From an uncultured Bacteroidales bacterium (GTDB lineage: Bacteria > Bacteroidota > Bacteroidia > Bacteroidales > UBA11471), in assembly GCA_944325415.1 (NCBI GenBank), contig CALUZW010000002.1, positions 62,001-126,000 of the forward strand: a DNA stretch of 64,000 nucleotides, written 5' to 3'. Position 1 is the first letter of the stretch. Each line of letters starts with the position of its first letter. The notes below the pieces were generated by a model that saw only the letters and a program-made list of their open reading frames with translations, ran no database searches and was not told the DNA's origin. Shown piece by piece: positions 34,049 to 43,119 of the stretch. A program made the translations under genes and the position numbers.

Positions 34049-36160
34049 TTATTTCTGTATGAACTTTTTGCCTTTTTGTATATATATACGATTAGGTTCT
34101 ACTTGATACACTCGACGTCCCATAATATCATATATAGGTTCATCATTGGTCAACACTTCTTCTTTTTCAACACATTCTATCGCAGAACCCTCGGCTTCGC
34201 CCGAGAGGAGCATATCGGCAACATACAGGAAATAGGTATTGATGTCGACATCACCACTGGCCTGAGCCGGAGTCATCGTCCGACCAGCCGAAACATCGGC
34301 TATCACACGCAACCAAACCATCTCTTTTCCTGATAAACTCGACGGCAACTCGGCATCGAGCGGGAACCAAAGTGCTTGTCCCATCATATCGGGAGTTTGC
34401 GAATCGGCTGCTTTTTTTATCGAAGCCGAAGTAAGAAGGGTCCACGAAATACCATCGAGCGAATATTCGAGATTGATTTTATCGGAGCAATACCCGTCGG
34501 TTCCCACCATGGCATGGAACTTCAATGAGGAACAACCAGCGGTCGGGAATTTTATATAGATGTATCCCGGTGTCAATGTCGTATCGAGCATACCCGATGT
34601 CTCACGGATAGCCACACAGTTGCGCAGATCCAATACGCGTGTCGAGAATTTATTGGTACGGGTATTGACATATGTCATGTCGGTACCGTCATAGCTGGCA
34701 TAACCCAGCACATAATCGCTTTCACGGGTAACATAATTAGGTGCCAACGGTGATGTCAATACTTCATTGTTTTGTGTAAGTTGGTCCAGATTCCATGCTG
34801 CCAGATAATCGGTCTCGGTAAAACGGGCTGTTATCGACAAATCACCGTCCAGCGTAATTGTACGTTGGGCGTCGGTATTGCCGTCGCTCCAACCTTCAAA
34901 CGTATTCAAGCCGTTGCAATCGGCCGTAAGGGTTATTTCATCGCCGACAAAATATTGATCTTTTACGGGGTCGATAATGACTTTGGCCGATTGGGAGCCC
35001 TCTATATCACAAGAAAACGAAGCTTTTACCTTTTGATTCTCGGTATACCAATTCTCTGCGCCTACAAAATAGCCGTCAATGCCTGCTGTGTAGAGATAAT
35101 GGCCATTCCATATGGAGAAATCGCCACTCTCACCCGATGCAAAATCGCTCCATTCGAGGTGCGCCTCGGCCATGGTCATATTATCGGTAATACCCAAAAC
35201 CTCACCTGTGGTTTCATCGTAATTGAGCCAGGCACCTTCTCCTTCCTCATCAAGTTGCATACCGGCTGTCCAAGGCTGGAAATTTTCTATCACATTATTG
35301 CTGGCATAAACCGATCCATGCGAGCCGCTGAATATTCTCGGCTGCATACCTTCAGGCAAAGCCTTGTTCCAATCGTTCACCCAATTGGGATAAAGAATAA
35401 TGTTGTTGTTGATGTAATACTCCGACGTCATACCGGCACAGAAGCCAAATTGCAACAAAGGTATCGTCTGTGCATTGCCAATGAAAACATCGTTGTTTTC
35501 AAAGGTAAATATCAGATTTACCTTATCGGCATCGTCGGGCACCCGTGTCAAAGCAAATATCGCCTTTATGTTGGGCAGGTTGTAAAAGGTGTTGTTGACC
35601 AATACGGCCTCGGCAATGCTTTGTGAAAAGCGGAACATTTCCTGTTCGCCGTCGGCATTGTGAAATGAACAGTTCCGTACTTCAAAGTAATTGATATTTC
35701 CGCCTGGGCAGGTCGAGCGGTAAGGCCAGCGACCGAACTCCAATACATCGCAATTGCGGAAAGCCAATGTGTCGATGTAGGTTGGCGACGTACGACTGGC
35801 CACAATTTCGCCCGTACCTGTACTGCGCCGAGAGAGTATTAAGTCTTCAAAAATAAGGCTGAATGAATTTTCCACACAGGTATCGATAGCAATTTGCACT
35901 TCGAGCCGAGGCATCTTGCCTGTTTCGTCGCGCTGACCGATAATATACAAGGCACCTGCCAAAGGCCCGTTTGTGGTGTTCATATTTAAACCACCCATAT
36001 CGGCTGCAACAATAATGGTATCTTGTTGTCCGACATTTTTACCGAGAACATTCCAGGCCGTAACAAAGTCTCCTTTGTTTTCGGCCACATAAGAGTCGGC
36101 CCACACGGCTGTACTGGACAGCAACAATGCTCCGGCCACAAGAGAAATAATTTTGTTCAT
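34049..36160 (-). CDS. Secreted beta-helix-like protein of the pectin locus (function unknown)
   Basis: A 703-residue exported protein with a signal peptide (cut near AVWA, residue 21). The first half has alternating Asn-rich strands typical of right-handed beta-helices (DTLAFRNCDVLEF, YFEVRNCSFHN, AVLVNNTFYNL, YYINNNIILY) and resembles DUF4957/DUF5123 proteins of pectin loci. About 395-460 is one InlB-type repeat (SAKVIIDPVKDQYFVGDEITLTADC). The C-terminus ends in an IYDIMGRRVYQVEPNRIYIQKGKKFIQ tail. I cannot name catalytic residues; it may be a lyase or a pectin-binding protein. It is the last gene of the operon, 36 bases after the lyase. Confidence 0.75.
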   Translation of the reverse strand: MNKIISLVAGALLLSSTAVWADSYVAENKGDFVTAWNVLGKNVGQQDTIIVAADMGGLNMNTTNGPLAGALYIIGQRDETGKMPRLEVQIAIDTCVENSFSLIFEDLILSRRSTGTGEIVASRTSPTYIDTLAFRNCDVLEFGRWPYRSTCPGGNINYFEVRNCSFHNADGEQEMFRFSQSIAEAVLVNNTFYNLPNIKAIFALTRVPDDADKVNLIFTFENNDVFIGNAQTIPLLQFGFCAGMTSEYYINNNIILYPNWVNDWNKALPEGMQPRIFSGSHGSVYASNNVIENFQPWTAGMQLDEEGEGAWLNYDETTGEVLGITDNMTMAEAHLEWSDFASGESGDFSIWNGHYLYTAGIDGYFVGAENWYTENQKVKASFSCDIEGSQSAKVIIDPVKDQYFVGDEITLTADCNGLNTFEGWSDGNTDAQRTITLDGDLSITARFTETDYLAAWNLDQLTQNNEVLTSPLAPNYVTRESDYVLGYASYDGTDMTYVNTRTNKFSTRVLDLRNCVAIRETSGMLDTTLTPGYIYIKFPTAGCSSLKFHAMVGTDGYCSDKINLEYSLDGISWTLLTSASIKKAADSQTPDMMGQALWFPLDAELPSSLSGKEMVWLRVIADVSAGRTMTPAQASGDVDINTYFLYVADMLLSGEAEGSAIECVEKEEVLTNDEPIYDIMGRRVYQVEPNRIYIQKGKKFIQK

Positions 36161-36196
36161 GTTACTAAATTTTAGAGATTTCTATATATTATCATA

Positions 36197-37918
36197 TTAT
36201 TCACCATAGAGAATCTTCTTGGTCAGCACTCGGCCGTCACCCATATCGGCAACAACGACATACAAGCCTTTGTCCAGACGTCCGAGCCACATATAATCTC
36301 CTACCACATAATCGCAGGGAACACCCGACATATTATAGGCACGCAGAGCCGATGCTCCCTTGATGGAAACAGATTGAGCCGACACCTGCCAGTCGGCACT
36401 TTCATCGGCCGTCTCACACTCTGCTATGGAAGAGGGTTCCAACGACAGACATTGTGTCGTAATACTGTTGACCAATGTACTCAGATAATATTCCAACCAT
36501 GTATAGCCCGATTTGTGTGTATTCAGGGCATCGGCAGGATTAGTTGGGTCGAGGCCATACATATCTTCCCAATTATCGGGTATGCCGTCGCCGTCGCTGT
36601 CGAGTTTATTTATTAATTCCAATTCTGTCGCAGTATATTCGACATAACCGCCCACATCGTCGGGTGTATCAATCAAGCCGCCGGTACTTCCGTTTGATCC
36701 CTGGTTACCACTCACATAGCTGTAACCTCCGCTACGCACATCGTTGGAAACCCGCTCATCAACAGCATCCCGGCGAAGACAACAACCGCCATAGCGAAGC
36801 ACCTTTTCATAGGCAATGTCGGCGGTGTGTGTCGTTGTCGGATAAAACGAGAATTCTCGCGAAGCTATATAATCGTCTTTTGTCGCATAGGCATTTTCTG
36901 TAACATGGAGTCCTTCCAGATTATCTTCATCAGAGGCTTTGGCATAACTTATGGTTTTCTGGCTCAGGTAGGGACTGGAATAGTCAAAACGGTTCCCGCT
37001 CAAATAAAATTCGCCATGCGAGTAATAGTCGGTATTAAATGCCGGCATCGTGATGCGTCCGGCAATTTGAGATTTCTGGTCCGTAGCAGGCCCGGGCTTG
37101 TAATAGTTGTTGACAAAATTGTAACTGCCACCACTACCGCCATAACAACCAAGTACCGGCCCCCAGTTGTAAATCACATTATTACGAAGGTCTATCGAAG
37201 CGTCTTCGGGCGACTCGTCATTCCCGACAAGTCTCGGCGTGCGGCTGTAATGATGAGCCAACAGATTGTGATGATACGACGCATTTTTACCACCCCACAG
37301 GCCACCATACCCATGGGCACCTTTCACATGGATCGATGCTGCCAAGCTCTCGGTAATATAACACCATTGCAGTGTAAAATTTTCCATTCCGTAAAACGAG
37401 GCTGTCTCATCGACACTCCATGAGAAGGAGCAGTGATCGATAATTACATTTTTCTGATTCCGTGCCCAGGCAGCGTCAGACTCGGCCTTGGCGGCATCGC
37501 CCAACCGGCTGCGAATATAACGTACGATTACATTGTCGGCTTTTATATGAAAACAGTAATCCCGAAGACATATTCCATCGCCGGGAGCAGTCTGCCCGGC
37601 AATAGTTACATCACCATTGGCAATAACGAGATCGCTTTTCAACCGTATTGTTCCGGCCACATCAAAGACTATCGTGCGGGGACCCGACTGATAGACGGCA
37701 TAACGAAGCGACCCTTTGTTATTCTCATCATCTTCGAGTGTCGTAACATGATACACCGTTCCGCCCCGGCCGCCGGTAGTATAACAGCCTCCGCCTTCGG
37801 CTCCGGGGAAAGCCAACAATTTATCTTGGGCCGAAGCAACTGCTGCGGCACTCAAACATACTACAATACCAGTTGCCCACAAGTATTGTCTCCATGCTTT
37901 TATGTTCATACTCTTCAT
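36197..37918 (-). CDS. Pectate lyase, PL1 family, secreted
   Basis: Cleaves polygalacturonate by beta-elimination. The 573-residue protein has a signal peptide (about 1-30) and the parallel beta-helix of PL1: the AFPGAEGGGCYTTGGRGG start, VTIAGQTAPGDGICLRD, the calcium-site motif NVIIDHCSFSWSVDE, and YSRTPRLVGN with the catalytic Arg region. Around 455-470 a calcium-binding thrombospondin type 3-like repeat (DSDGDGIPDNWED) follows. The last 50 residues resemble a T9SS type A sorting tail (LRAYNMSGVP...DKGLYVVVADM...KKILYG). A 20-bp hairpin precedes its start, separating it from the esterase gene. Confidence 0.93.
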   Translation of the reverse strand: MKSMNIKAWRQYLWATGIVVCLSAAAVASAQDKLLAFPGAEGGGCYTTGGRGGTVYHVTTLEDDENNKGSLRYAVYQSGPRTIVFDVAGTIRLKSDLVIANGDVTIAGQTAPGDGICLRDYCFHIKADNVIVRYIRSRLGDAAKAESDAAWARNQKNVIIDHCSFSWSVDETASFYGMENFTLQWCYITESLAASIHVKGAHGYGGLWGGKNASYHHNLLAHHYSRTPRLVGNDESPEDASIDLRNNVIYNWGPVLGCYGGSGGSYNFVNNYYKPGPATDQKSQIAGRITMPAFNTDYYSHGEFYLSGNRFDYSSPYLSQKTISYAKASDEDNLEGLHVTENAYATKDDYIASREFSFYPTTTHTADIAYEKVLRYGGCCLRRDAVDERVSNDVRSGGYSYVSGNQGSNGSTGGLIDTPDDVGGYVEYTATELELINKLDSDGDGIPDNWEDMYGLDPTNPADALNTHKSGYTWLEYYLSTLVNSITTQCLSLEPSSIAECETADESADWQVSAQSVSIKGASALRAYNMSGVPCDYVVGDYMWLGRLDKGLYVVVADMGDGRVLTKKILYGE

Positions 37919-37945
37919 TGTTTAATATATTACATATTATCTTTT

Positions 37946-37996
37946 GCCAAATCTTCACCCACAGCATCTTTTCGAGGCTGTGGGTGAAGATTTGGC
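37946..37996 (-). promoter_or_regulatory. 20-bp perfect inverted repeat inside the pectin operon
   Basis: Two 20-base arms (37946-37965 and 37977-37996) pair without mismatch around an 11-base loop, in the 92 bases between the esterase stop and the lyase start. No T-run follows on minus, so a processing or stability hairpin is as likely as a terminator. Confidence 0.7.
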
Positions 37997-38010
37997 AGTT
38001 TCATTTAATA

Positions 38011-41000
38011 TTATTCCACATAATAGATAACTTTTTTGCCCCCGACAATATAGACTCCGGGTCTATCGATATGTTGAAGTCGACGACCCATAAGGTCGTA
38101 TATCTCTTTATCGTCATTATCTCCGGCTTTCACCTCTTTTACCGATGAAACGACCGAATATTCAACTACATTGGAAGCGTCTCCTTGCCCGCCCATTTCA
38201 TTGGTGGCACATACCGTGTAAGCGCCCTCTCCTTGATTGGCCAGTTCAAACCGGGTATCGGTCGTATTTGCCACATATGTACCATCTTTGTAAATCACAT
38301 AACAGAGCGCATCTGCAACAGAGTTCCAGACGAGAGTATCGCCTTGGAGTGTCACCACAGGCGCCTCTACCTGACGGGTATAGCGTGCGGGCGTCCAACC
38401 GTCTTTCCCGCCAACGACATTATAGACCGTAAACTCAGCCGCTTCTTCATCACTCAGGACCGGAGTATATTGATTGGTACTCGATGGCGAATTACCCCGT
38501 ACACTAAGGTCTATCAGATTGCCCTCCTTGTTGACCGATTGATATTCGTAGAAGTGCGTAGGTATTTCTGCCATTCCGGCCCAACCGATATCGGTAGGAA
38601 GAATCTCCATCACGGTATGGAGGAAATAGCAACGGGGTTCATTCTGCCAAGGACGTCCGAGCGAATAACTTTTATCGGGTGTCGTCTCGGCATAGGTGCC
38701 CGGTTTTACGGTACATTCCTGGAACACATACCCCCACTCGGTGCTGACCTCGTGACTGGGTGCCGTAATGACGGCATCGCCTTCAATAAGCAAATCGGTA
38801 CGATAGAAATAGTTATCGCCTCCACCGCAGATAAAATCTACGGTACCGTGTATGGTACAATCTTCGTGATAAGCCCGCGTACCGGTCACATAAGTATCTT
38901 GTCCGCCTATCAATTCGACGTTTTTCAATATGGCCTTGTTACCTCCGCTGTAAGCGACATACACACCGCGGAAATTGCCTTTGCGAAGAGATTCAACATT
39001 TTCTATCGTGAGATCCTGCATATAGAGTGCCTGACTCTCGTTGTTGATAGTCGACGATGTCTTTATACCATCGAGACCGTCGTTATAGATGCGTACACCC
39101 TCCTTGCTCTGACCGATAATCGAAATATTATAGCCTTTAACGGCCGTCTGCACTTGACCCATGTAATAGTCGCCATTCAACAGCAAAATGCGCTTACGAG
39201 GCGACTCGGCGGTTGTATTGCTTTGGGCTATCTCGTTCAGTGCTACATTCAACTCCTCGACATTCGTAACAATATAATCGAAACAACTCATTGCAACGAC
39301 CGGCTGCTCTTCTACGCCAAACGATATGGAAATTTCTTCGCCATAGGTATTACCGAAAATATCCGATACTGCATTGGCCGGCAACGTCAATGTATGGGTC
39401 GACGAATATGGAAGTTCCCAATAATAACCGGTAACGGTCGTACCGTTGGAAACCGTGCGTATGGGTTCGCCATCGATTTGCATTTGAGCCCCTTCATTGA
39501 GGGTTACTTCTCGGTCGAACGTAAGAGTAAAACTTCCCGAAGCATTGACAACTGCCCCATCTTCGATATTGGCTTCGATATACTCAACAGCATTATCATT
39601 CATCTGAGCATATTCAATCACAATACCACCAAACGCAAATTGCGCACATTTTTTAATTCGGAACAAAATAGGCATGCCTGCCGTATGGTTTTGTATCGAA
39701 GCCGTAATGTCTTTCGGAGACGTAATTTTCATGTCATCGGAAATGATAACCGTAGCACCTTCGGACTTGATATAATCCCATTCCGAATCGGTATTTGCCC
39801 CGGTTTCGGCATTGTAATAATTCTCACACGCATTGACAAATGTCAACTTGGTTACAATCGCATTTCCCGGGACACAAATGGCAAATTCATCGCCGGCCGA
39901 CATTTTAAACCGAGAATCGGAATATACAGTATTCTCTCCCTTGATTTGAAAAGCCGGGTTTATATCGGAAATACGGACATATTTATATTTAGAATCGCCT
40001 GTCAGATCGACGGTCGTACCATCGCCAGGGGCAAATGTAAATGAAAAACCTCCTTGGGTATTAAAATGGTCAATAACAACCTCAGCTACCTCGGAGTCTT
40101 CAAAATGGAAAGCCCGTGCCGTGGCAATCGCTTTTACCGTACAGTTACTGGAAATCATGAACCGACCTGTGTACCGGTTCGACGAGGTGGTAGGTTCGGT
40201 ACCATCGAGCGTATAATAAATGATGGCGTTATCGGTATCGGAAGTTATCGTTACGGTATCGGATACCTGACCTTCCTCTACATATATTGCAGGTGTGGCA
40301 ACAACTTTCTTATCGGCCACAGAAATCAGTTCGATGTAATTGATTACCTCTCCCCACAAATCGATTTTAAGCGCCAAAGTATCGCCTGCTTTATGATTGA
40401 GCAGTTTAAAAGCTACGGTCTGATTCTCCGAGGAGAGATAAAGCGAGTCCGATGACGTAGTCCGGCTTGTTTCGTGAGAAGTGATGACATAAGGTATTTT
40501 GCAGTTACCATAGACAGGAGCCCCGACAAATCGTATCTCATCGATACATAAATCGGCCGGTACCGAGATTTTATAATCGGTATTGAACCCCATCTTCAAT
40601 CCCCAGATACCATTGATCGACTGTATGGTCGGAGCCGGTGATATAGAAACGGTACCGTCGGTATAAATCCCGTCTTGCACCGATCCGATGGCGGCATCGC
40701 CACCTTCGACCCGGAGCACGGCTCCTTGTGCCGGCTCAGCAGGCACAAAATTTATGGTATAAGTCGCCACCAACTTATCGGCCTCGTTGTCTATTAACCG
40801 TACCTCGGCTTTCATCGTGTCGCCGGTGGGCGACACGATTTCCACATGGCCTTTTTCATCGGCTGTCGCAGCAACTTCGGGGAAAGAGGTTGTCCCATAG
40901 GGCAACTCTACCGTGCAGCTGTTGTCGACAAGTCGGTCGAAATAAGAGACACCCCCTACGGTCAAGTCGGTAAGCTGCGTATATTCAATAGGGTCTTCAT

Positions 41001-41634
41001 CGGTAACCTTACCTTGCAACATGAAAGATACCGGCAGATGGGTCTTGACCGACCCATACCATTGATAACTGTATAAGAGAAGCCGATATGTTCCTTCGGT
41101 AAGGAGAAGTCCGCTTTGCGACAAATCCACATCGAGATTTTTTATAGCCTCTTTATCCTGTGGGGTTTCTCCTATCTTATATAACTCTTCTCCATTTTCA
41201 TTCTGCAAAACCACCTTGTAAACAATGCGGCCACCGCCCAATACTATCGATGAATAAAATCGGGTGGGCTCCAATGTTACTCCGGCCGGTATCGTCATCT
41301 TGAACCCGAAATAGTCGGTATCGAGATAGCCCCATTCGGCTTCATCGACACCAAAATACTTATACGCCGTCTGCCCGTCTGATGTCGAATATTCCACACC
41401 ATCTATCGTATATTTGAATACACCGGTCAGCGGTTGTATGCGGCCGCTTTCAAAACTCTCGACCCATTCCAATGAGATTTTTTCGTAACTCGACTCTAAT
41501 GCAAAGTCGGAAAACATTCCACTCGATGCATCTTTCTGGCGTTCAAAGCCGAATGATTCGTCGACGGCCCAAGCTGTCGTCGCTGTCGCAACCATGAGTA
41601 CGACAGCCAAAAGGTTTTTCAAGATATTTTTCAT
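38011..41634 (-). CDS. Large multidomain pectin methylesterase, CE8 family
   Basis: A 1207-residue secreted esterase that would remove methyl groups from homogalacturonan. Order: signal peptide to about residue 23; beta-rich N-terminal repeats; a chitobiase C-terminal-like domain near 455-525 (YYTLDGTEPTTSS); an SbsA-type Ig domain near 690-775; the CE8 right-handed beta-helix about 785-1100 with GGQDTY (about 913), GTVDFICGG (935) and LGRPW (993); an Fn3-like segment; and a tail IYDLMGRRLQHID...GVYIVGGKKV. The catalytic Asp pair and Arg are in place. It is the first gene of the operon; a -7 box is at 41701-41708. Confidence 0.92.
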   Translation of the reverse strand: MKNILKNLLAVVLMVATATTAWAVDESFGFERQKDASSGMFSDFALESSYEKISLEWVESFESGRIQPLTGVFKYTIDGVEYSTSDGQTAYKYFGVDEAEWGYLDTDYFGFKMTIPAGVTLEPTRFYSSIVLGGGRIVYKVVLQNENGEELYKIGETPQDKEAIKNLDVDLSQSGLLLTEGTYRLLLYSYQWYGSVKTHLPVSFMLQGKVTDEDPIEYTQLTDLTVGGVSYFDRLVDNSCTVELPYGTTSFPEVAATADEKGHVEIVSPTGDTMKAEVRLIDNEADKLVATYTINFVPAEPAQGAVLRVEGGDAAIGSVQDGIYTDGTVSISPAPTIQSINGIWGLKMGFNTDYKISVPADLCIDEIRFVGAPVYGNCKIPYVITSHETSRTTSSDSLYLSSENQTVAFKLLNHKAGDTLALKIDLWGEVINYIELISVADKKVVATPAIYVEEGQVSDTVTITSDTDNAIIYYTLDGTEPTTSSNRYTGRFMISSNCTVKAIATARAFHFEDSEVAEVVIDHFNTQGGFSFTFAPGDGTTVDLTGDSKYKYVRISDINPAFQIKGENTVYSDSRFKMSAGDEFAICVPGNAIVTKLTFVNACENYYNAETGANTDSEWDYIKSEGATVIISDDMKITSPKDITASIQNHTAGMPILFRIKKCAQFAFGGIVIEYAQMNDNAVEYIEANIEDGAVVNASGSFTLTFDREVTLNEGAQMQIDGEPIRTVSNGTTVTGYYWELPYSSTHTLTLPANAVSDIFGNTYGEEISISFGVEEQPVVAMSCFDYIVTNVEELNVALNEIAQSNTTAESPRKRILLLNGDYYMGQVQTAVKGYNISIIGQSKEGVRIYNDGLDGIKTSSTINNESQALYMQDLTIENVESLRKGNFRGVYVAYSGGNKAILKNVELIGGQDTYVTGTRAYHEDCTIHGTVDFICGGGDNYFYRTDLLIEGDAVITAPSHEVSTEWGYVFQECTVKPGTYAETTPDKSYSLGRPWQNEPRCYFLHTVMEILPTDIGWAGMAEIPTHFYEYQSVNKEGNLIDLSVRGNSPSSTNQYTPVLSDEEAAEFTVYNVVGGKDGWTPARYTRQVEAPVVTLQGDTLVWNSVADALCYVIYKDGTYVANTTDTRFELANQGEGAYTVCATNEMGGQGDASNVVEYSVVSSVKEVKAGDNDDKEIYDLMGRRLQHIDRPGVYIVGGKKVIYYVE

Positions 41635-41700
41635 ATACTGTATGATTTAAGGTTCTTCTTTGCAAGATATACCGATACATACCACCTCCCGACTGGTTCA

Positions 41701-41708
41701 AATATAAT
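41701..41708 (-). promoter_or_regulatory. -7 box of the pectin operon
   Basis: TATATTTG on minus, 66 bases before the esterase start. No spaced TTTG is present, as expected for a promoter that depends on an activator. Confidence 0.5.
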
Positions 41709-41905
41709 CGGAACAGCGACGTCCGATGTATGATATTTTTTCGGAAGATGATGTGATAAAAGTAGACGTTCACTCTCTAAAACATGTGGATTCTATGGTA
41801 AAAACACGTGTATTTTTTATCCTGACGGAAAAATTCGGAAAAACGTCCCCATCTCTGTCTATTCATATACAAATTTCTTCCCTGAAAAACATCTCCTATA
41901 TACAC

Positions 41906-41936
41906 AACAGGGAGACCCCGACGGGGCCTCCCTGTT
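41906..41936 (-). terminator. Hairpin after the nucleotidyltransferase-kinase gene
   Basis: 15-bp arms (41906-41920 and 41922-41936) with one mismatch lie 20 bases past the stop. On minus this is the end of the unit. Confidence 0.72.
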
Positions 41937-41956
41937 AATTTAATTATGGATATAAT

Positions 41957-43099
41957 CTAGCGACGGATATGTATCTGCATGGCTTTTTCTATGGGCTTTT
42001 CGCTGACGAATATCAGATAGCCGCCTCCGCCGGCTCCGCTCAATTTCCAGCCCAAAGCAGCATCTTTGTGCCGCTCTATTTCTTCTTTTATATCGTCATA
42101 CATCATGTGGGGGAACATGACAATCTGGGCTTCGAATGCCTTGCGCATCTGCTCTCCAAAGGCATGTACATCGCGAGCGTTGATAGCGTCCCAGCAGGCT
42201 CTGGCAGCATCACTCAGCGCTTTGGCATTTTCGGGGGTGATGTTTGTCTCGGAGAGGACATCGTATGACGACCGCCGCGGATAAAGCGGATATAACCACA
42301 ACCGTTCTTCGATCCAGCGCAGCAATTCGGGGTCGGTATTGCTCTCTATCGTCTCGGGCCAATACCCGCCGTTATATTCAAACTTGTTCAGGCCAGGCAT
42401 AACAATTCCCAGCGAATCCTGTGACCCGCTTACATATTTGGTTCCGGGAGGGTTTTCAAAACAGAAGAGGGTTTTGGCCAATTTCTCCTTGTCGCCCTCG
42501 GGTATATCGGTCTGCCACAATTCGATGGCTTTCTTGCGCGATGAGGTAGACATGCCACTACGGTCGTTGAACTCATACTCGGGTTCTATCGAGATGGTCA
42601 GCACCGGCCCGGCGCAACAACGGCTCACAAACGGCTGGTCGAGCCAGCCACCAGCCAGGTCGATACGGTAGGGTATGCGACATTCGCGGCGCAACATCGT
42701 AGTGGAGCGCACGGGCAGATTGCCATGTGGAATGCGTTTGCTCACCATATATTCGATACCCAGCTCCTTGCACAACTGCTCTTTCAGCGGCGTAGCACCG
42801 TCGGAGTTGACAAAGAAGATGTCGGGTTTCAATGCCCGCAACTCTTTCTCAAAATCGAGCAATCCGCTGCCACTGTTTACCCATGCGTCCTTGACCACAC
42901 GGAGTGCCTTGACCATATAGAGCCGTTCGGCTTCGGTATTGATGGTCTTGCGGGCTTTCAACTCATAAATCGTCTTGTCGGAACCTATGCCCACGTACAG
43001 GTCGCCATGTGAAGCAGCTTCTTCGAAGAAGGCGACATGGCCGCTATGAAGCATATCGTAACAACCCGACACAAATACTTTTTTTCTTTTTTCTTCCAT
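41957..43099 (-). CDS. Nucleotidyltransferase - GHMP kinase fusion protein
   Basis: A 380-residue two-domain enzyme. Residues about 6-135 are a cytidylyltransferase-like domain: VFVSGCYDMLHSGH with HxGH at 18-21. From about 140 a GHMP-type kinase follows, with RIPYRIDLAGGWLDQP (start motif), SGMSTSSRKK near 192 in place of the usual ATP loop GLGSSAA, and KLSGAGGGGYLIFV near 350. The kinase resembles the D-glycero-D-manno-heptose kinase (HddA) group. Together they would phosphorylate a sugar and activate it to a nucleotide sugar, but the substrate is unknown. It follows manC by 20 bases, pointing to GDP- or CDP-sugar supply for surface glycans. Confidence 0.82.
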   Translation of the reverse strand: MEEKRKKVFVSGCYDMLHSGHVAFFEEAASHGDLYVGIGSDKTIYELKARKTINTEAERLYMVKALRVVKDAWVNSGSGLLDFEKELRALKPDIFFVNSDGATPLKEQLCKELGIEYMVSKRIPHGNLPVRSTTMLRRECRIPYRIDLAGGWLDQPFVSRCCAGPVLTISIEPEYEFNDRSGMSTSSRKKAIELWQTDIPEGDKEKLAKTLFCFENPPGTKYVSGSQDSLGIVMPGLNKFEYNGGYWPETIESNTDPELLRWIEERLWLYPLYPRRSSYDVLSETNITPENAKALSDAARACWDAINARDVHAFGEQMRKAFEAQIVMFPHMMYDDIKEEIERHKDAALGWKLSGAGGGGYLIFVSEKPIEKAMQIHIRR

Positions 43100-43119
43100 T
43101 CCTAAAATTTATTTTCTAT

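Larger units (their letters stand above)
41635..41956. other. Spacer upstream of the pectin operon
   Basis: AT-rich 322-base region with a minus-strand TATATTTG (41701-41708) as the likely pectin-operon promoter and a hairpin at 41906-41936 ending the next gene. No open frame is supported. Confidence 0.6.

Noticed and set aside
38185..40044. Plus-strand 619-residue open frame across the pectinesterase
   Set aside because: Antisense to the CE8 gene, no signal, domain or promoter. Length comes from avoidance of TTA, CTA and TCA codons in the real gene.
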